NCBI RefSeq assembly: GCF_004348515.1
Contig: NZ_SMKH01000046.1
Coordinates: 1 to 35,848 of the forward strand
DNA: 35,848 nucleotides
Direction: 5' to 3'
Origin: Actinomadura sp. KC345
GTDB taxonomy: Bacteria > Actinomycetota > Actinomycetes > Streptosporangiales > Streptosporangiaceae
Below, piece by piece: positions 23,578-30,855 of the stretch. The notes under the pieces are model-generated. The model was not told the DNA's origin. It did no database searches and was given only the letters and a program-made list of their open reading frames with translations. Both the position numbers and the translations under genes were made by a program. Each line of letters begins with the position of its first letter. The first letter of the stretch is position 1.

Positions 23578-24420
23578 TTACTCCAGTGTCGTGATCATTT
23601 TCTCCAGGTGTTCCGCGGTGTCGGCGGTGCTCAGTGCCGCCTCGCGGATCTGCTCGAAGATGCGGTCATGTGCCTCCACTTTGCCGGGGTCGTCGATCTG
23701 CTCGATGGCGGCATCGTTCTCCAGGAAGACCATGGGCGGCTCGTCGCCGGGGAACCGGAAGATGTTGACCAGCGTGGACATGCCCGGGTGCAGGCCGGCC
23801 GCGAGGGGCAGCAGCCTCAGCTCGATGTTCGGCCGCCCGGCCATGCTCAGCAGGTGGCGCAGTTGGGCGCGGCGGTCTCCCGCGTCGCCCCACTCGTACA
23901 TCAGCGACGCCTCGGTGATGAGAGCGACCACCTCGGGGGCCGTCCCGTCGTCACGGTCCAGGATCTGCTGCCGCCTCAGCCGCGCTCGCAGCGCCCGTTC
24001 CCGCCACTCGGGCGGCTTCGATCCGGACGTCAGGAGCGCCTGCATGTACGGCAGTGTCTGTAACAGCCCCGGCAGCACCAGCGGCATGACCACCCGGATG
24101 GTCGACGCGTCGCCCTCGAACCCGGGAAACTCGTTGTCGAAGACCTCCGGGTAGTCACGCCACCAGGCCCGCTGCCGCGCCCGCGCCGCCAGCTCCTCGA
24201 GCTCGTCGAGTGTGTCGCCGCCGTAGATGCGCGCCAGGTCGCGGATGTCGCTGTGCTCGGGACGCACCCAGGTGTTGGCCTCGAACCGCCCGACCTTGCC
24301 GCGTCCCCAGTTCAGCCGGTCGCAGACCTGGTTGGCCGTATACCCCGCCTCGACGCGCAGCTCCCGCAGGCGGCGTGCCAGCCCCCGCTTGGCGGCTGTG
24401 GCCCCGTACGCGTCACTCAT
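23578..24420 (-). CDS. XRE-family regulator with DUF5753 (WhiJ-like)
   Basis: A 280-residue protein. The helix-turn-helix lies at about residues 14-60 (LARRLRELRVEAGYTANQVC, WGRGKVGRFEANTWVRPEHS). The C-terminal DUF5753 sensor-like domain covers about 90-275 (VVMPLVLPGLLQTLPYMQAL, RLRRQQILDRDD, ITEASLMYEWG, EPPMVFLEND). This is the architecture of WhiJ and AbaA-cluster regulators. The ATG at 24420 has GGGAGG 8 bases upstream. A TATGAT -10 (24459-24454) and the palindrome TGTGAATCACA at the -35 position suggest autoregulation (inference). It is followed directly by DUF397. Confidence 0.9.
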   Translation of the reverse strand: MSDAYGATAAKRGLARRLRELRVEAGYTANQVCDRLNWGRGKVGRFEANTWVRPEHSDIRDLARIYGGDTLDELEELAARARQRAWWRDYPEVFDNEFPGFEGDASTIRVVMPLVLPGLLQTLPYMQALLTSGSKPPEWRERALRARLRRQQILDRDDGTAPEVVALITEASLMYEWGDAGDRRAQLRHLLSMAGRPNIELRLLPLAAGLHPGMSTLVNIFRFPGDEPPMVFLENDAAIEQIDDPGKVEAHDRIFEQIREAALSTADTAEHLEKMITTLE

Positions 24421-24472
24421 CGGCGCCACCTCCCTTGACATACGGCCGGCATCATCATACGCCTTCCGAATT

Positions 24473-24488
24473 TGTGAATCACAGATCT
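24473..24488 (-). promoter_or_regulatory. Copy 2 of the shared element TGTGAATCACAGATCT
   Basis: The palindrome TGTGAATCACA (24473-24483) plus GATCT lies 53 bases upstream of the XRE start, over the expected -35 of a promoter whose -10 is TATGAT (24459-24454). It also contains the TGA stop of the second DUF397 gene (24481-24479). The 15-bp core is identical to the copy at 23071-23085. Confidence 0.75.
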
Positions 24489-24709
24489 GGCGGGACGGAG
24501 GCGGCATGGTCGAACTCCCCGTTCTTCACGCCGTCAAGGAAGCAGGCCCACTCATGTTCGTCGAACACCGAGATAAGATCACCAGAGGTACGCAAAAGGG
24601 TCCATTCGCCGACAAAAGCGACTTCGATGGCGGCCTCGCCCGCCCCTGAGCGCTTCCAGTCGAGGGTGTCCGGGTCGATGCCCAGTTCTTCCACCGACGG
24701 CTTCCTCAC
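24479..24709 (-). CDS. DUF397-family small protein, second copy
   Basis: A 76-residue protein from the GTG at 24709, preceded by GAGGAGGG. It overlaps the methyltransferase stop (GTGA, 24706-24709), so it is translationally coupled. DUF397 features are LDWKRSGAGEAAIEVAFVGE, then LRTSGDLISVFDEHEW and ACFLDGVKNGEFDHA. The N-terminal VRKPSVEELGIDPDT is an extension not seen in the first copy. A longer frame from an ATG at 24742 would overlap the methyltransferase more and was rejected. Confidence 0.8.
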   Translation of the reverse strand: MRKPSVEELGIDPDTLDWKRSGAGEAAIEVAFVGEWTLLRTSGDLISVFDEHEWACFLDGVKNGEFDHAASVPPDL

Positions 24710-25533
24710 TCTGCCCTCCTCGCCACAGCGCAGTACGCCCAACGCGACCCATCACTATCGGCGGCGTCAGGGTCCTCGGCACCCCACTCCCCGATATAGC
24801 AGACCTTCGGCGCCGCCCCCTTCCACGGCGGAACGATCTCCATACCGTCAAAGAAGCGCTCGACATCCGGGCGGCTCCGCATGTAAGCGTTGGACGTGGA
24901 GCGTGCGTACACGTCGTTGATCGCGTCGACCGCCCCCTCGGCGTGGCGGTCGGGGGTCGCGGCGGACATCGCCAGGTAGCTGCCGGGCGCGAGCCGGCTC
25001 ATGTACCGCCGGACGAGCCCCCACGGGTCCTCCTCGTCCGACAGGAAGTGGGTCACCGCCATCAGCAGCAGCCCGACGGGCTCCCCGAGATCCAGGGTCG
25101 CCAGGGTCTCCTCGTGCCCGAGCACGCCGTCCAGATCACGGAGTTCGGCCGTGATGAACGCCGTCCCGGACGACCCCTCCAGCAGGGTGTTCGCATGGAC
25201 GCGGACGATCGGATCGTTGTCGACGTACACGACCCGCGCATCGGGCGCGACCGCCTGGGCGGCGTCGTGCGTGTTGTTCATCGTCGGCAGTCCGGCGCCG
25301 ATGTCGATGAACTGCCGGATGCCCTGCTCGGCCAGCCACCGCGTCGAACGCTGGAGGAAGCCGCGGTTCGCCCAGGCGGCGTCCTCCAACTCCGGCATCT
25401 GGGCGCGGATCGACTCGGCGGCCTGGCGGTCCACCTCGTAATTGTCGGTGCCACCGAGGTAGTAGTCGTACAGCCGCGCCGGGCTGGGCACGGTGATGTC
25501 CACCCCGGGCGGGGCCTCTTCCATGTCGCTCAC
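24706..25533 (-). CDS. DUF574/Methyltransf_19 S-adenosylmethionine-dependent methyltransferase
   Basis: A 275-residue protein of a family found almost only in actinomycetes: PSPARLYDYYLGGTDNYEVD, FIDIGAGLPTMNNTHDAAQ (SAM site), ARVVYVDNDPIVRVHA, GLLLMAVTHFLSDEEDPWGL and SYLAMSAATPD. The target is unknown. The GTG at 25533 was chosen because GGAGG lies 8 bases upstream; an ATG three codons later is possible. A CATAAT -10 lies at 25576-25571, next to a weak version (TGTGATGCACG, 25559-25569) of the shared palindrome. It is coupled to the downstream DUF397 gene. Confidence 0.9.
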   Translation of the reverse strand: MSDMEEAPPGVDITVPSPARLYDYYLGGTDNYEVDRQAAESIRAQMPELEDAAWANRGFLQRSTRWLAEQGIRQFIDIGAGLPTMNNTHDAAQAVAPDARVVYVDNDPIVRVHANTLLEGSSGTAFITAELRDLDGVLGHEETLATLDLGEPVGLLLMAVTHFLSDEEDPWGLVRRYMSRLAPGSYLAMSAATPDRHAEGAVDAINDVYARSTSNAYMRSRPDVERFFDGMEIVPPWKGAAPKVCYIGEWGAEDPDAADSDGSRWAYCAVARRAE

Positions 25534-25702
25534 CGTTCTCGCCTCCGTTGCCGCAACTTGTGATGCACGAATTATGAAACATGTCTGGTCTCCCCGCGAT
25601 GGTTCAGACTTGACCGACTGCCCCCACGGGGTTGGTACGAGGATTCACCTTCCCTTCCTAGGGCATGACCGGGCCATCGAATGCCGGAAAGGAGGATGGA
25701 TC

Positions 25703-26551
25703 ATGAAGACCGCACCGGAACTCGCACTGCGGCAGCTCACGATGCAGTTCATCGGCAACGCGACGACGCTGCTGCGCTGTGGGCCCTTCACGCTGCTGAC
25801 CGACCCCAACTTCCTGCACCGCGGGCAGCGCGCGTACCTGGGAAACGGGCTGACCTCCCGGCGGCTGACCGAACCCGCGCTGCGCGCCGACGAACTCCCG
25901 CAGCTCGACGCCGTCGTCCTGTCCCACCTCCACGGCGACCACTGGGACCGGGTCGCCCGCGCGAAGCTCGACCGGGGCCTGCCGATCGTCACGACGCCGC
26001 ACGGAGCGCGCCGCCTCCAGGGCTGGCACCGCTTCCGCCACGCGGTCGGCCTGCGCACCTGGGAGTCGCACACGTTCGTCAAGGACGGCGCGCTCCTGCG
26101 CGTCACCTCGATGCCCGGACGGCACGCGCCCGGCCCCGCCCGGAGGCTCCTCCCGCCGGTCATGGGCAGCCTGCTGGAGTTCGGCCCCGCCACGGGCGAC
26201 GTCCAGTTCCGCCTCTACATCACCGGCGACACCCTGATGTTCGACGGAATCCAGCAGATCGCACGCCGCAACCGCGACATCGATCTGGCCATCCTCCACC
26301 TGGGCGGAACCAAGCTGCCCGGCGGGCTCATCGTCACCATGGACGCCGCCCAAGGCGCCGACCTACTGGAGACGATCCGTCCGGCGAGCGCCGTCCCGGT
26401 CCACTACGACGACTACACCGTCTTCAGCTCGTCGCTGGACGACTTCCGCCGCGAACTGGACCGGCGCGGCCTCGCCGGAGACGTCACCTACGTCGACCGC
26501 GGCGAAACCCACACCTTCACTCACGCCACGGGCACCCACTTCACGGGCTGA
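25703..26551 (+). CDS. MBL-fold metallo-hydrolase (UlaG/Zn-dependent hydrolase-like)
   Basis: A 282-residue metallo-beta-lactamase-fold protein: TMQFIGNATTLLRCGPFTLL, then TDPNFL, the metal motif HLHGDH (75-80), YITGDTLMFDG (third metal ligand region), AILHLGGTKLPGGLIVTMD, and the final HYDDYTVFSS. It resembles UlaG-like lactonases and other UPF0173-type hydrolases. The substrate cannot be named. The ATG at 25703 follows AAAGGAGG. It is divergent from the methyltransferase gene and converges on the truncated ALDH gene with 12 bases between the stops. Confidence 0.87.
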   Translation: MKTAPELALRQLTMQFIGNATTLLRCGPFTLLTDPNFLHRGQRAYLGNGLTSRRLTEPALRADELPQLDAVVLSHLHGDHWDRVARAKLDRGLPIVTTPHGARRLQGWHRFRHAVGLRTWESHTFVKDGALLRVTSMPGRHAPGPARRLLPPVMGSLLEFGPATGDVQFRLYITGDTLMFDGIQQIARRNRDIDLAILHLGGTKLPGGLIVTMDAAQGADLLETIRPASAVPVHYDDYTVFSSSLDDFRRELDRRGLAGDVTYVDRGETHTFTHATGTHFTG

Positions 26552-26567
26552 GCCGGCCGCTGCTCAG
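26548..26567. terminator. Small symmetric hairpin over both convergent stop codons
   Basis: CTGAGC (26548-26553) and GCTCAG (26562-26567) pair across an 8-base loop. The left arm contains the MBL stop and the right arm the stop of the truncated ALDH. This is the only structure in the gap. It is weak and could be chance. Confidence 0.35.
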
Positions 26568-27421
26568 ACGCCCACGGGATGCCAGACGGTCTTGGTCTCG
26601 AGGAAGGCGGTCATCCGGACGGTTCCGGGCTCGGCGGTCCAGTCCGTGGGCGCCGGGCGCAGCACGCGTTTGAGGTTGGCGACCGCGGCCTCTTCCAGGT
26701 CCCGCACGTCGTCGCCGGGGACACCGGCGAGATCGACGGCGTTGACGTCCATGTGCGAGGCCAGCCAGGGCGCCAGTTCGCCGCGGTGGCCGGTGAGGAC
26801 GTTGACCACGCCGCCGGGCAGGTCGGAGGTGGCCAGCACCTCGGCCAGCGTGACCGCCGGCAGCGGCGCGGGCTCGGAGGCGACGACGACGCAGGTGTTG
26901 CCGGTCACGATCGCCGGGGCGATGACCGATACCAGGCCCAGCAGCGGCGAGTCGGGGGCCACGAGGCCCACGACGCCGGTGGGTTCGGGAGTGGAGAAGT
27001 TGAAGAACGGGCCGGAGACCGGGTTGGCCGACCCCGCGACGGCGGTGAGCTTGTCCGCCCAGCCCGCGTACCACACCCACCGGTCGATCGCCGCGGACAC
27101 CTCGGCGGACGCGGCCGCCTTGCCCGCGCCGGCGGCCCGGAGTTCGTCGGCGAACTGGCCGTGGCGTCCCTCCAGCATCTCCGCGACGCGGTAGAGGATC
27201 TGCCCGCGGTTGTACGGGGTGCGCCCGGCCCACCCGGCGAAGGCGCCGCGGGCGGCGACCACCGCGTCCCGCACGTCCTTGCGGGAGGCCCGCGCGGCGT
27301 TGGCCACGAATCGGCCCCGAGCGTCGTTCACGACCACCGTCCTGCCGGACTCCGAGCGCGGCATGGCGCCGCCGATGAACAGCTTGTAGGTCTTGCGAAC
27401 CGCCAGCCGTGACTCAGACAT
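26564..27421 (-). CDS. Truncated aldehyde dehydrogenase-family protein without catalytic cysteine (ALDH16 second-domain-like)
   Basis: A 285-residue protein made only of the N-terminal (cofactor) half of an ALDH: YKLFIGGAMPRSESGRTVVV, WAGRTPYNRGQILYRVAEML, WVWYAGWADKL, GVVGLVAPDSPLLGLVSVIA, and GNTCVVVASEPAPLPAVTLAE. The catalytic segments (ELGGK and GQxC) are absent. Its start overlaps the end of the full-length ALDH gene by 8 bp (27414-27421). Full ALDH followed by a truncated, inactive ALDH is the domain order of ALDH16 proteins (about 770-800 residues). Here 481 plus 285 gives 766, so this looks like ALDH16 split into two chains. It probably serves as an oligomerisation or support subunit (inference). 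Confidence 0.85.
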   Translation of the reverse strand: MSESRLAVRKTYKLFIGGAMPRSESGRTVVVNDARGRFVANAARASRKDVRDAVVAARGAFAGWAGRTPYNRGQILYRVAEMLEGRHGQFADELRAAGAGKAAASAEVSAAIDRWVWYAGWADKLTAVAGSANPVSGPFFNFSTPEPTGVVGLVAPDSPLLGLVSVIAPAIVTGNTCVVVASEPAPLPAVTLAEVLATSDLPGGVVNVLTGHRGELAPWLASHMDVNAVDLAGVPGDDVRDLEEAAVANLKRVLRPAPTDWTAEPGTVRMTAFLETKTVWHPVGV

Positions 27422-28859
27422 GCAGGTAGCCCTCCAGACCGTGCCGGCCGCCCTCGCGGCCGAAGCCGGACTCCTTGTAGCCGCCGAACGGCGACGCCGG
27501 ATCGAACTTGTTGAAGGTGTTGGCCCAGACGACGCCCGCGCGGAGCCGCTCGGCCATCCACAGGATGCGCGAGCCCTTCTCCGTCCAGACGCCGGCGGAC
27601 AGGCCGTAGGGGGTGTTGTTGGCCTTCTCCACGGCCTCGGCGGGGGTGCGGAACGTCAGCACCGACAGCACGGGCCCGAAGATCTCCTCCCGCGCGATCC
27701 GGTGCGACTGCGCCACACCGGTGAACAGCGTCGGAGCGAACCAGAATCCGCGCTGCGGCAGGTCGCACGGGGGCGACCACCGCTGCGCGCCCTCCCGCTC
27801 GCCCACCTCGGACAGCTCGGTGATCCTGGCGAGCTGCCCGGCCGAGTTGATCGCGCCGATGTCGGTGTTCTTGTCGAGCGGATCCCCGACGCGCAGGGTG
27901 CTCATCCGCGCCCTGAGCCGTTCGAGCAGCGGCTCGGCGACCGATTCCTGGACCAGGAGCCGCGACCCCGCGCAGCACACGTGGCCCTGGTTGAAGAAGA
28001 TCCCGTTCACGATCCCCTCGACCGCCTGGTCCATCGCCGCGTCGTCGAAGACGACGTTGGCGGCCTTGCCGCCGAGCTCCAGGGTCAGCTTCTTGCGGGT
28101 GCCCGCCACCGCGCGGGCGATCTGCCTGCCGACCTCGGTGGACCCGGTGAAGGCGACCTTGTCGACGCCCGGATGCTCCACCAGCGCCCGGCCGGTCTCG
28201 CCCGCGCCGGTGACGATGTTCACCACGCCGGGCGGCAGGTCGGCCTGGCGGCAGATGTCGGCGAAGACCAGCGCGGTGAGCGGGGTCGTCTCGGCGGGCT
28301 TGAGGACGACGGTGTTGCCGCACGCCAGCGCGGGAGCGATCTTCCACGCCAGCATGAGCAGCGGGAAGTTCCACGGGATCACCTGCCCCGCGACCCCGAG
28401 CGGGCGGGGGTCCGCGCCGAATCCGGCGTGGCCGAGCTTGTCGGCCCAGCCCGCGTAGTAGAAGAAGTTGGCGGCGACCTGCGGCAGGTCCACATCGCGG
28501 GACTCGCGGATCGGCTTGCCGTTGTCGATCGACTCCAGCACCGCCAGTTCGCGCGAGCGTTCCTGGATCAGCCGCGCGATCCGGTACAGGTACTTGGCGC
28601 GTTCCCGGCCGGGCATCCTGCCCCACACCGTGTCGTAGGCGGCGCGGGCGGCCGCGACCGCGCGGTCCACGTCGGTGGCGTCCGCGCACGCGACCTCCGC
28701 GAGGGGTTCCTCGCTGGACGGGTCGATCGTCTTGAACGGCTCGCCGCGCCCGTCGACGAACTCGCCGCCGATGAACAGCCCGTAGGAGGCGCGGATATCG
28801 GCGATGGCCCGCGATTCGGGCGCCGGGGCGTACTCGAAAACCGTTTTCTCGGAAGCCAT
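27414..28859 (-). CDS. Aldehyde dehydrogenase, full length (ALDH16 first-domain-like)
   Basis: A 481-residue NAD(P)-dependent aldehyde dehydrogenase. Catalytic residues present: N164 (PWNF), E261 (LELGGK) and C295 (FFNQGHVCCAGSR). The oxyanion and cofactor motifs FTGSTEVG and EEIFGPVLSV, and the closing ASPFGGYKESGFGREGG, are normal. It lies 3 bases downstream of deoC, which suggests that it oxidises the aldehyde released by the aldolase, for example acetaldehyde or glycolaldehyde (inference). Its stop overlaps the truncated ALDH gene. Confidence 0.92.
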   Translation of the reverse strand: MASEKTVFEYAPAPESRAIADIRASYGLFIGGEFVDGRGEPFKTIDPSSEEPLAEVACADATDVDRAVAAARAAYDTVWGRMPGRERAKYLYRIARLIQERSRELAVLESIDNGKPIRESRDVDLPQVAANFFYYAGWADKLGHAGFGADPRPLGVAGQVIPWNFPLLMLAWKIAPALACGNTVVLKPAETTPLTALVFADICRQADLPPGVVNIVTGAGETGRALVEHPGVDKVAFTGSTEVGRQIARAVAGTRKKLTLELGGKAANVVFDDAAMDQAVEGIVNGIFFNQGHVCCAGSRLLVQESVAEPLLERLRARMSTLRVGDPLDKNTDIGAINSAGQLARITELSEVGEREGAQRWSPPCDLPQRGFWFAPTLFTGVAQSHRIAREEIFGPVLSVLTFRTPAEAVEKANNTPYGLSAGVWTEKGSRILWMAERLRAGVVWANTFNKFDPASPFGGYKESGFGREGGRHGLEGYLHV

Positions 28860-28862
28860 GGC

Positions 28863-29816
28863 TCAGTCCAGGGTGAAGTAGTCGGGGCCCGCGTACGTGC
28901 CGGTGGCCAGCTTGCGGCGCTGCATCAGCAGGTCGTTGAGCAGGCTGGACGCGCCGAGCCTGAACCACCGCGGGGTCAGCCAGTCCGGCCCGGCGGTCTC
29001 GTTGACCAGCACCAGGTACTTGATCGCGTCCTTGGTGGTGCGGATCCCGCCGGCCGGTTTGACTCCGACCTGGCGGCCCGTCCGGTCGCGGTGGTCGCGT
29101 ACCGCCTCCAGCATGATCAGCGTGACGGGGAGCGTGGCGGCCGGCGCGACCTTGCCGGTGGAGGTCTTGATGAAGTCGGCCCCGGCCCGCATCGCCAGCC
29201 ACGACGCGCGCCGCACGTTGTCGTAGGTGGCCAGCTCGCCGGTTTCGAGGATGACCTTCAGGTGCGCGTCCCCGCAGGCGTCCTTGACCGCGGCGATCTC
29301 CTCGGACACCTTGGCGTAGTCCCCGGCCAGGAAGGCGCCGCGGTCGATCACCATGTCGATCTCGCTCGCCCCGGCCTCGACGGCGGCGCGGGTGTCGGCC
29401 AGCTTCGCCTCCAGCGGCGCCCGGCCGGACGGGAAGGACGTGGCCACGGACGCGACCCCGACCCCCGTCCCCGCCAGGGCGTGCACGGCGACGTCCACCA
29501 TGTCCGGGTAGACGCACACCGCGGCGACCTGCGGAACGGACGGATCGGACGGGTCCGGGTGGGCGGCCTTGGCGCTCAGCGCCCGTACCTTGCCGGGCGT
29601 GTCGGCGCCTTCCAGGGTCGTCAGGTCCACCATCGAGACGGCGAGATCGATCGCCTCCGCCTTGGCCGAGGTCTTGATCGAACGCGTCGCCAGCCGCGCC
29701 GCCCGCTCCTCGGCGCCCACCTGGTCCACGCCGGGCAGGCCGTGCAGGAACGCGCGCAGCTCGCGGGCGGTGGAGGGGACGTCCTGGGACGCGCGGGTGA
29801 GGGTCGGTTCAGGCAC
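28863..29816 (-). CDS. deoC: Deoxyribose-phosphate aldolase DeoC (DERA)
   Basis: A 317-residue class I aldolase that splits 2-deoxyribose 5-phosphate into acetaldehyde and glyceraldehyde 3-phosphate. The length matches the long, eukaryote-like DERA rather than the 220-260-residue bacterial form. The Schiff-base lysine K217 lies in FIKTSTGK. The second lysine K253 lies in GVKPAGGIRT, and the acid D158 in EIDMVIDRGAF. The start is GTG at 29816, overlapping the permease stop by 8 bp. In a sugar-uptake operon with a kinase, its real substrate may be another phosphorylated sugar. Confidence 0.93.
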   Translation of the reverse strand: MPEPTLTRASQDVPSTARELRAFLHGLPGVDQVGAEERAARLATRSIKTSAKAEAIDLAVSMVDLTTLEGADTPGKVRALSAKAAHPDPSDPSVPQVAAVCVYPDMVDVAVHALAGTGVGVASVATSFPSGRAPLEAKLADTRAAVEAGASEIDMVIDRGAFLAGDYAKVSEEIAAVKDACGDAHLKVILETGELATYDNVRRASWLAMRAGADFIKTSTGKVAPAATLPVTLIMLEAVRDHRDRTGRQVGVKPAGGIRTTKDAIKYLVLVNETAGPDWLTPRWFRLGASSLLNDLLMQRRKLATGTYAGPDYFTLD

Positions 29817-30855
29817 GGTCGCCCCTGTTCTCGAGGATGCGGTTCAGGATGAGGGCCGCCACCAGGATCAGGCCGGTGACGAGCATCTGGAAGAACGAGC
29901 TCAGGCCCATCAGGTTGAACAGGTTGCTCAGCACCGAGAGCAGCAGCACGGCGATGAACGTGCCGAACACCTTGCCCCTGCCGCCGAAGAGGTTGGTCCC
30001 GCCGAGCACGACGGCCGCGATGGCGTCCAGCTCCAGCCCGCTGAACGCGGTGGGCTGGCCGATGGTGAGGCGCGAGGTGAGCAGGATGCCGGCGAGCGCG
30101 GCGAGCAGCCCGGAGATGGTGAAGACCGCCATGGTGACGGCGCGCACGGGGACGCCGGACAGGCGGGCCGCCTCCCGGTTGCTCCCGGTGGCGTAGATGT
30201 ACTCGCCGAACGTCGTTCCGCGCAGGATGAGGGCGGCGATGATCGTGACCCCGATGAAGATGAGGCCGACGATCGGGACGCGTCCGATGAATCCTCCGCC
30301 GATCAGCTGGAAGGCGTCCGGGGCGTCCCCGCCCGCGGGCGTCCCCCCGGTGAGGAGGTAGGTGAGCCCGCGGATGCTGGTGAGCCCGGCGAGGGTGACC
30401 ATGAACGCGGGCAGCGACAGGTAGGCCGTCAGCCCGCCCATGATCCCCCCGGCGGCCGCCCCGGCGGCGAGCGTCACGAGGATGGCGAGCACCGGGTTGA
30501 AGCCGCCGTCCGACATGAGGACGGCGACGAGCATCCCGCCGAAGGCAGCGGTGCTGCCGACCGACAGGTCGATGCCCGCGGTGAGGATGACCAGGGTCAT
30601 GCCGATGGCGACGATGCCGGTGAGACTGGACTGCTGGAGCAGGTTGGCGATGTTGCGGGTGGTCAGGAACTCCGGGGCGAGCAGAGCGGCCACCACGCAC
30701 AGCAGCAGGAACACCACCAGCAGGTTCCCGCTGCGGATCAGGTCGAGGCCGCGTCGCCGGAACAGGTCGCCGGCGTCCGCGAGCCGGGACTCCGAAACGG
30801 TCCGTTCCGGGGGGCGTGGGGGGTCGTCCCCCCACAAAGAACCGGTCTGGGTCAT
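29809..30855 (-). CDS. Sugar ABC transporter permease, RbsC-like
   Basis: A 348-residue inner-membrane permease of the ribose/AI-2 family (BPD_transp_2) with about ten helices: NLLVVFLLLCVVAALLAPEF first, then GIVAIGMTLVILTAGIDLSV, and the typical AVVLGGTNLFGGRGKVFGT loop near the end. The start is ATG at 30855, overlapping the ATPase stop (ATGA, 30852-30855). The N-terminus has a Pro-rich cytoplasmic stretch of about 35 residues. It works with the RbsA-like ATPase; only one permease is encoded, so it should form a homodimer. Confidence 0.92.
   Translation of the reverse strand: MTQTGSLWGDDPPRPPERTVSESRLADAGDLFRRRGLDLIRSGNLLVVFLLLCVVAALLAPEFLTTRNIANLLQQSSLTGIVAIGMTLVILTAGIDLSVGSTAAFGGMLVAVLMSDGGFNPVLAILVTLAAGAAAGGIMGGLTAYLSLPAFMVTLAGLTSIRGLTYLLTGGTPAGGDAPDAFQLIGGGFIGRVPIVGLIFIGVTIIAALILRGTTFGEYIYATGSNREAARLSGVPVRAVTMAVFTISGLLAALAGILLTSRLTIGQPTAFSGLELDAIAAVVLGGTNLFGGRGKVFGTFIAVLLLSVLSNLFNLMGLSSFFQMLVTGLILVAALILNRILENRGDRA

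Noticed and set aside
27393..29852. An 819-codon open frame on the plus strand over the ALDH and deoC genes
   Set aside because: Antisense to three genes with intact catalytic motifs. Its translation is repetitive Arg/Gly/Asp-rich sequence without homology.
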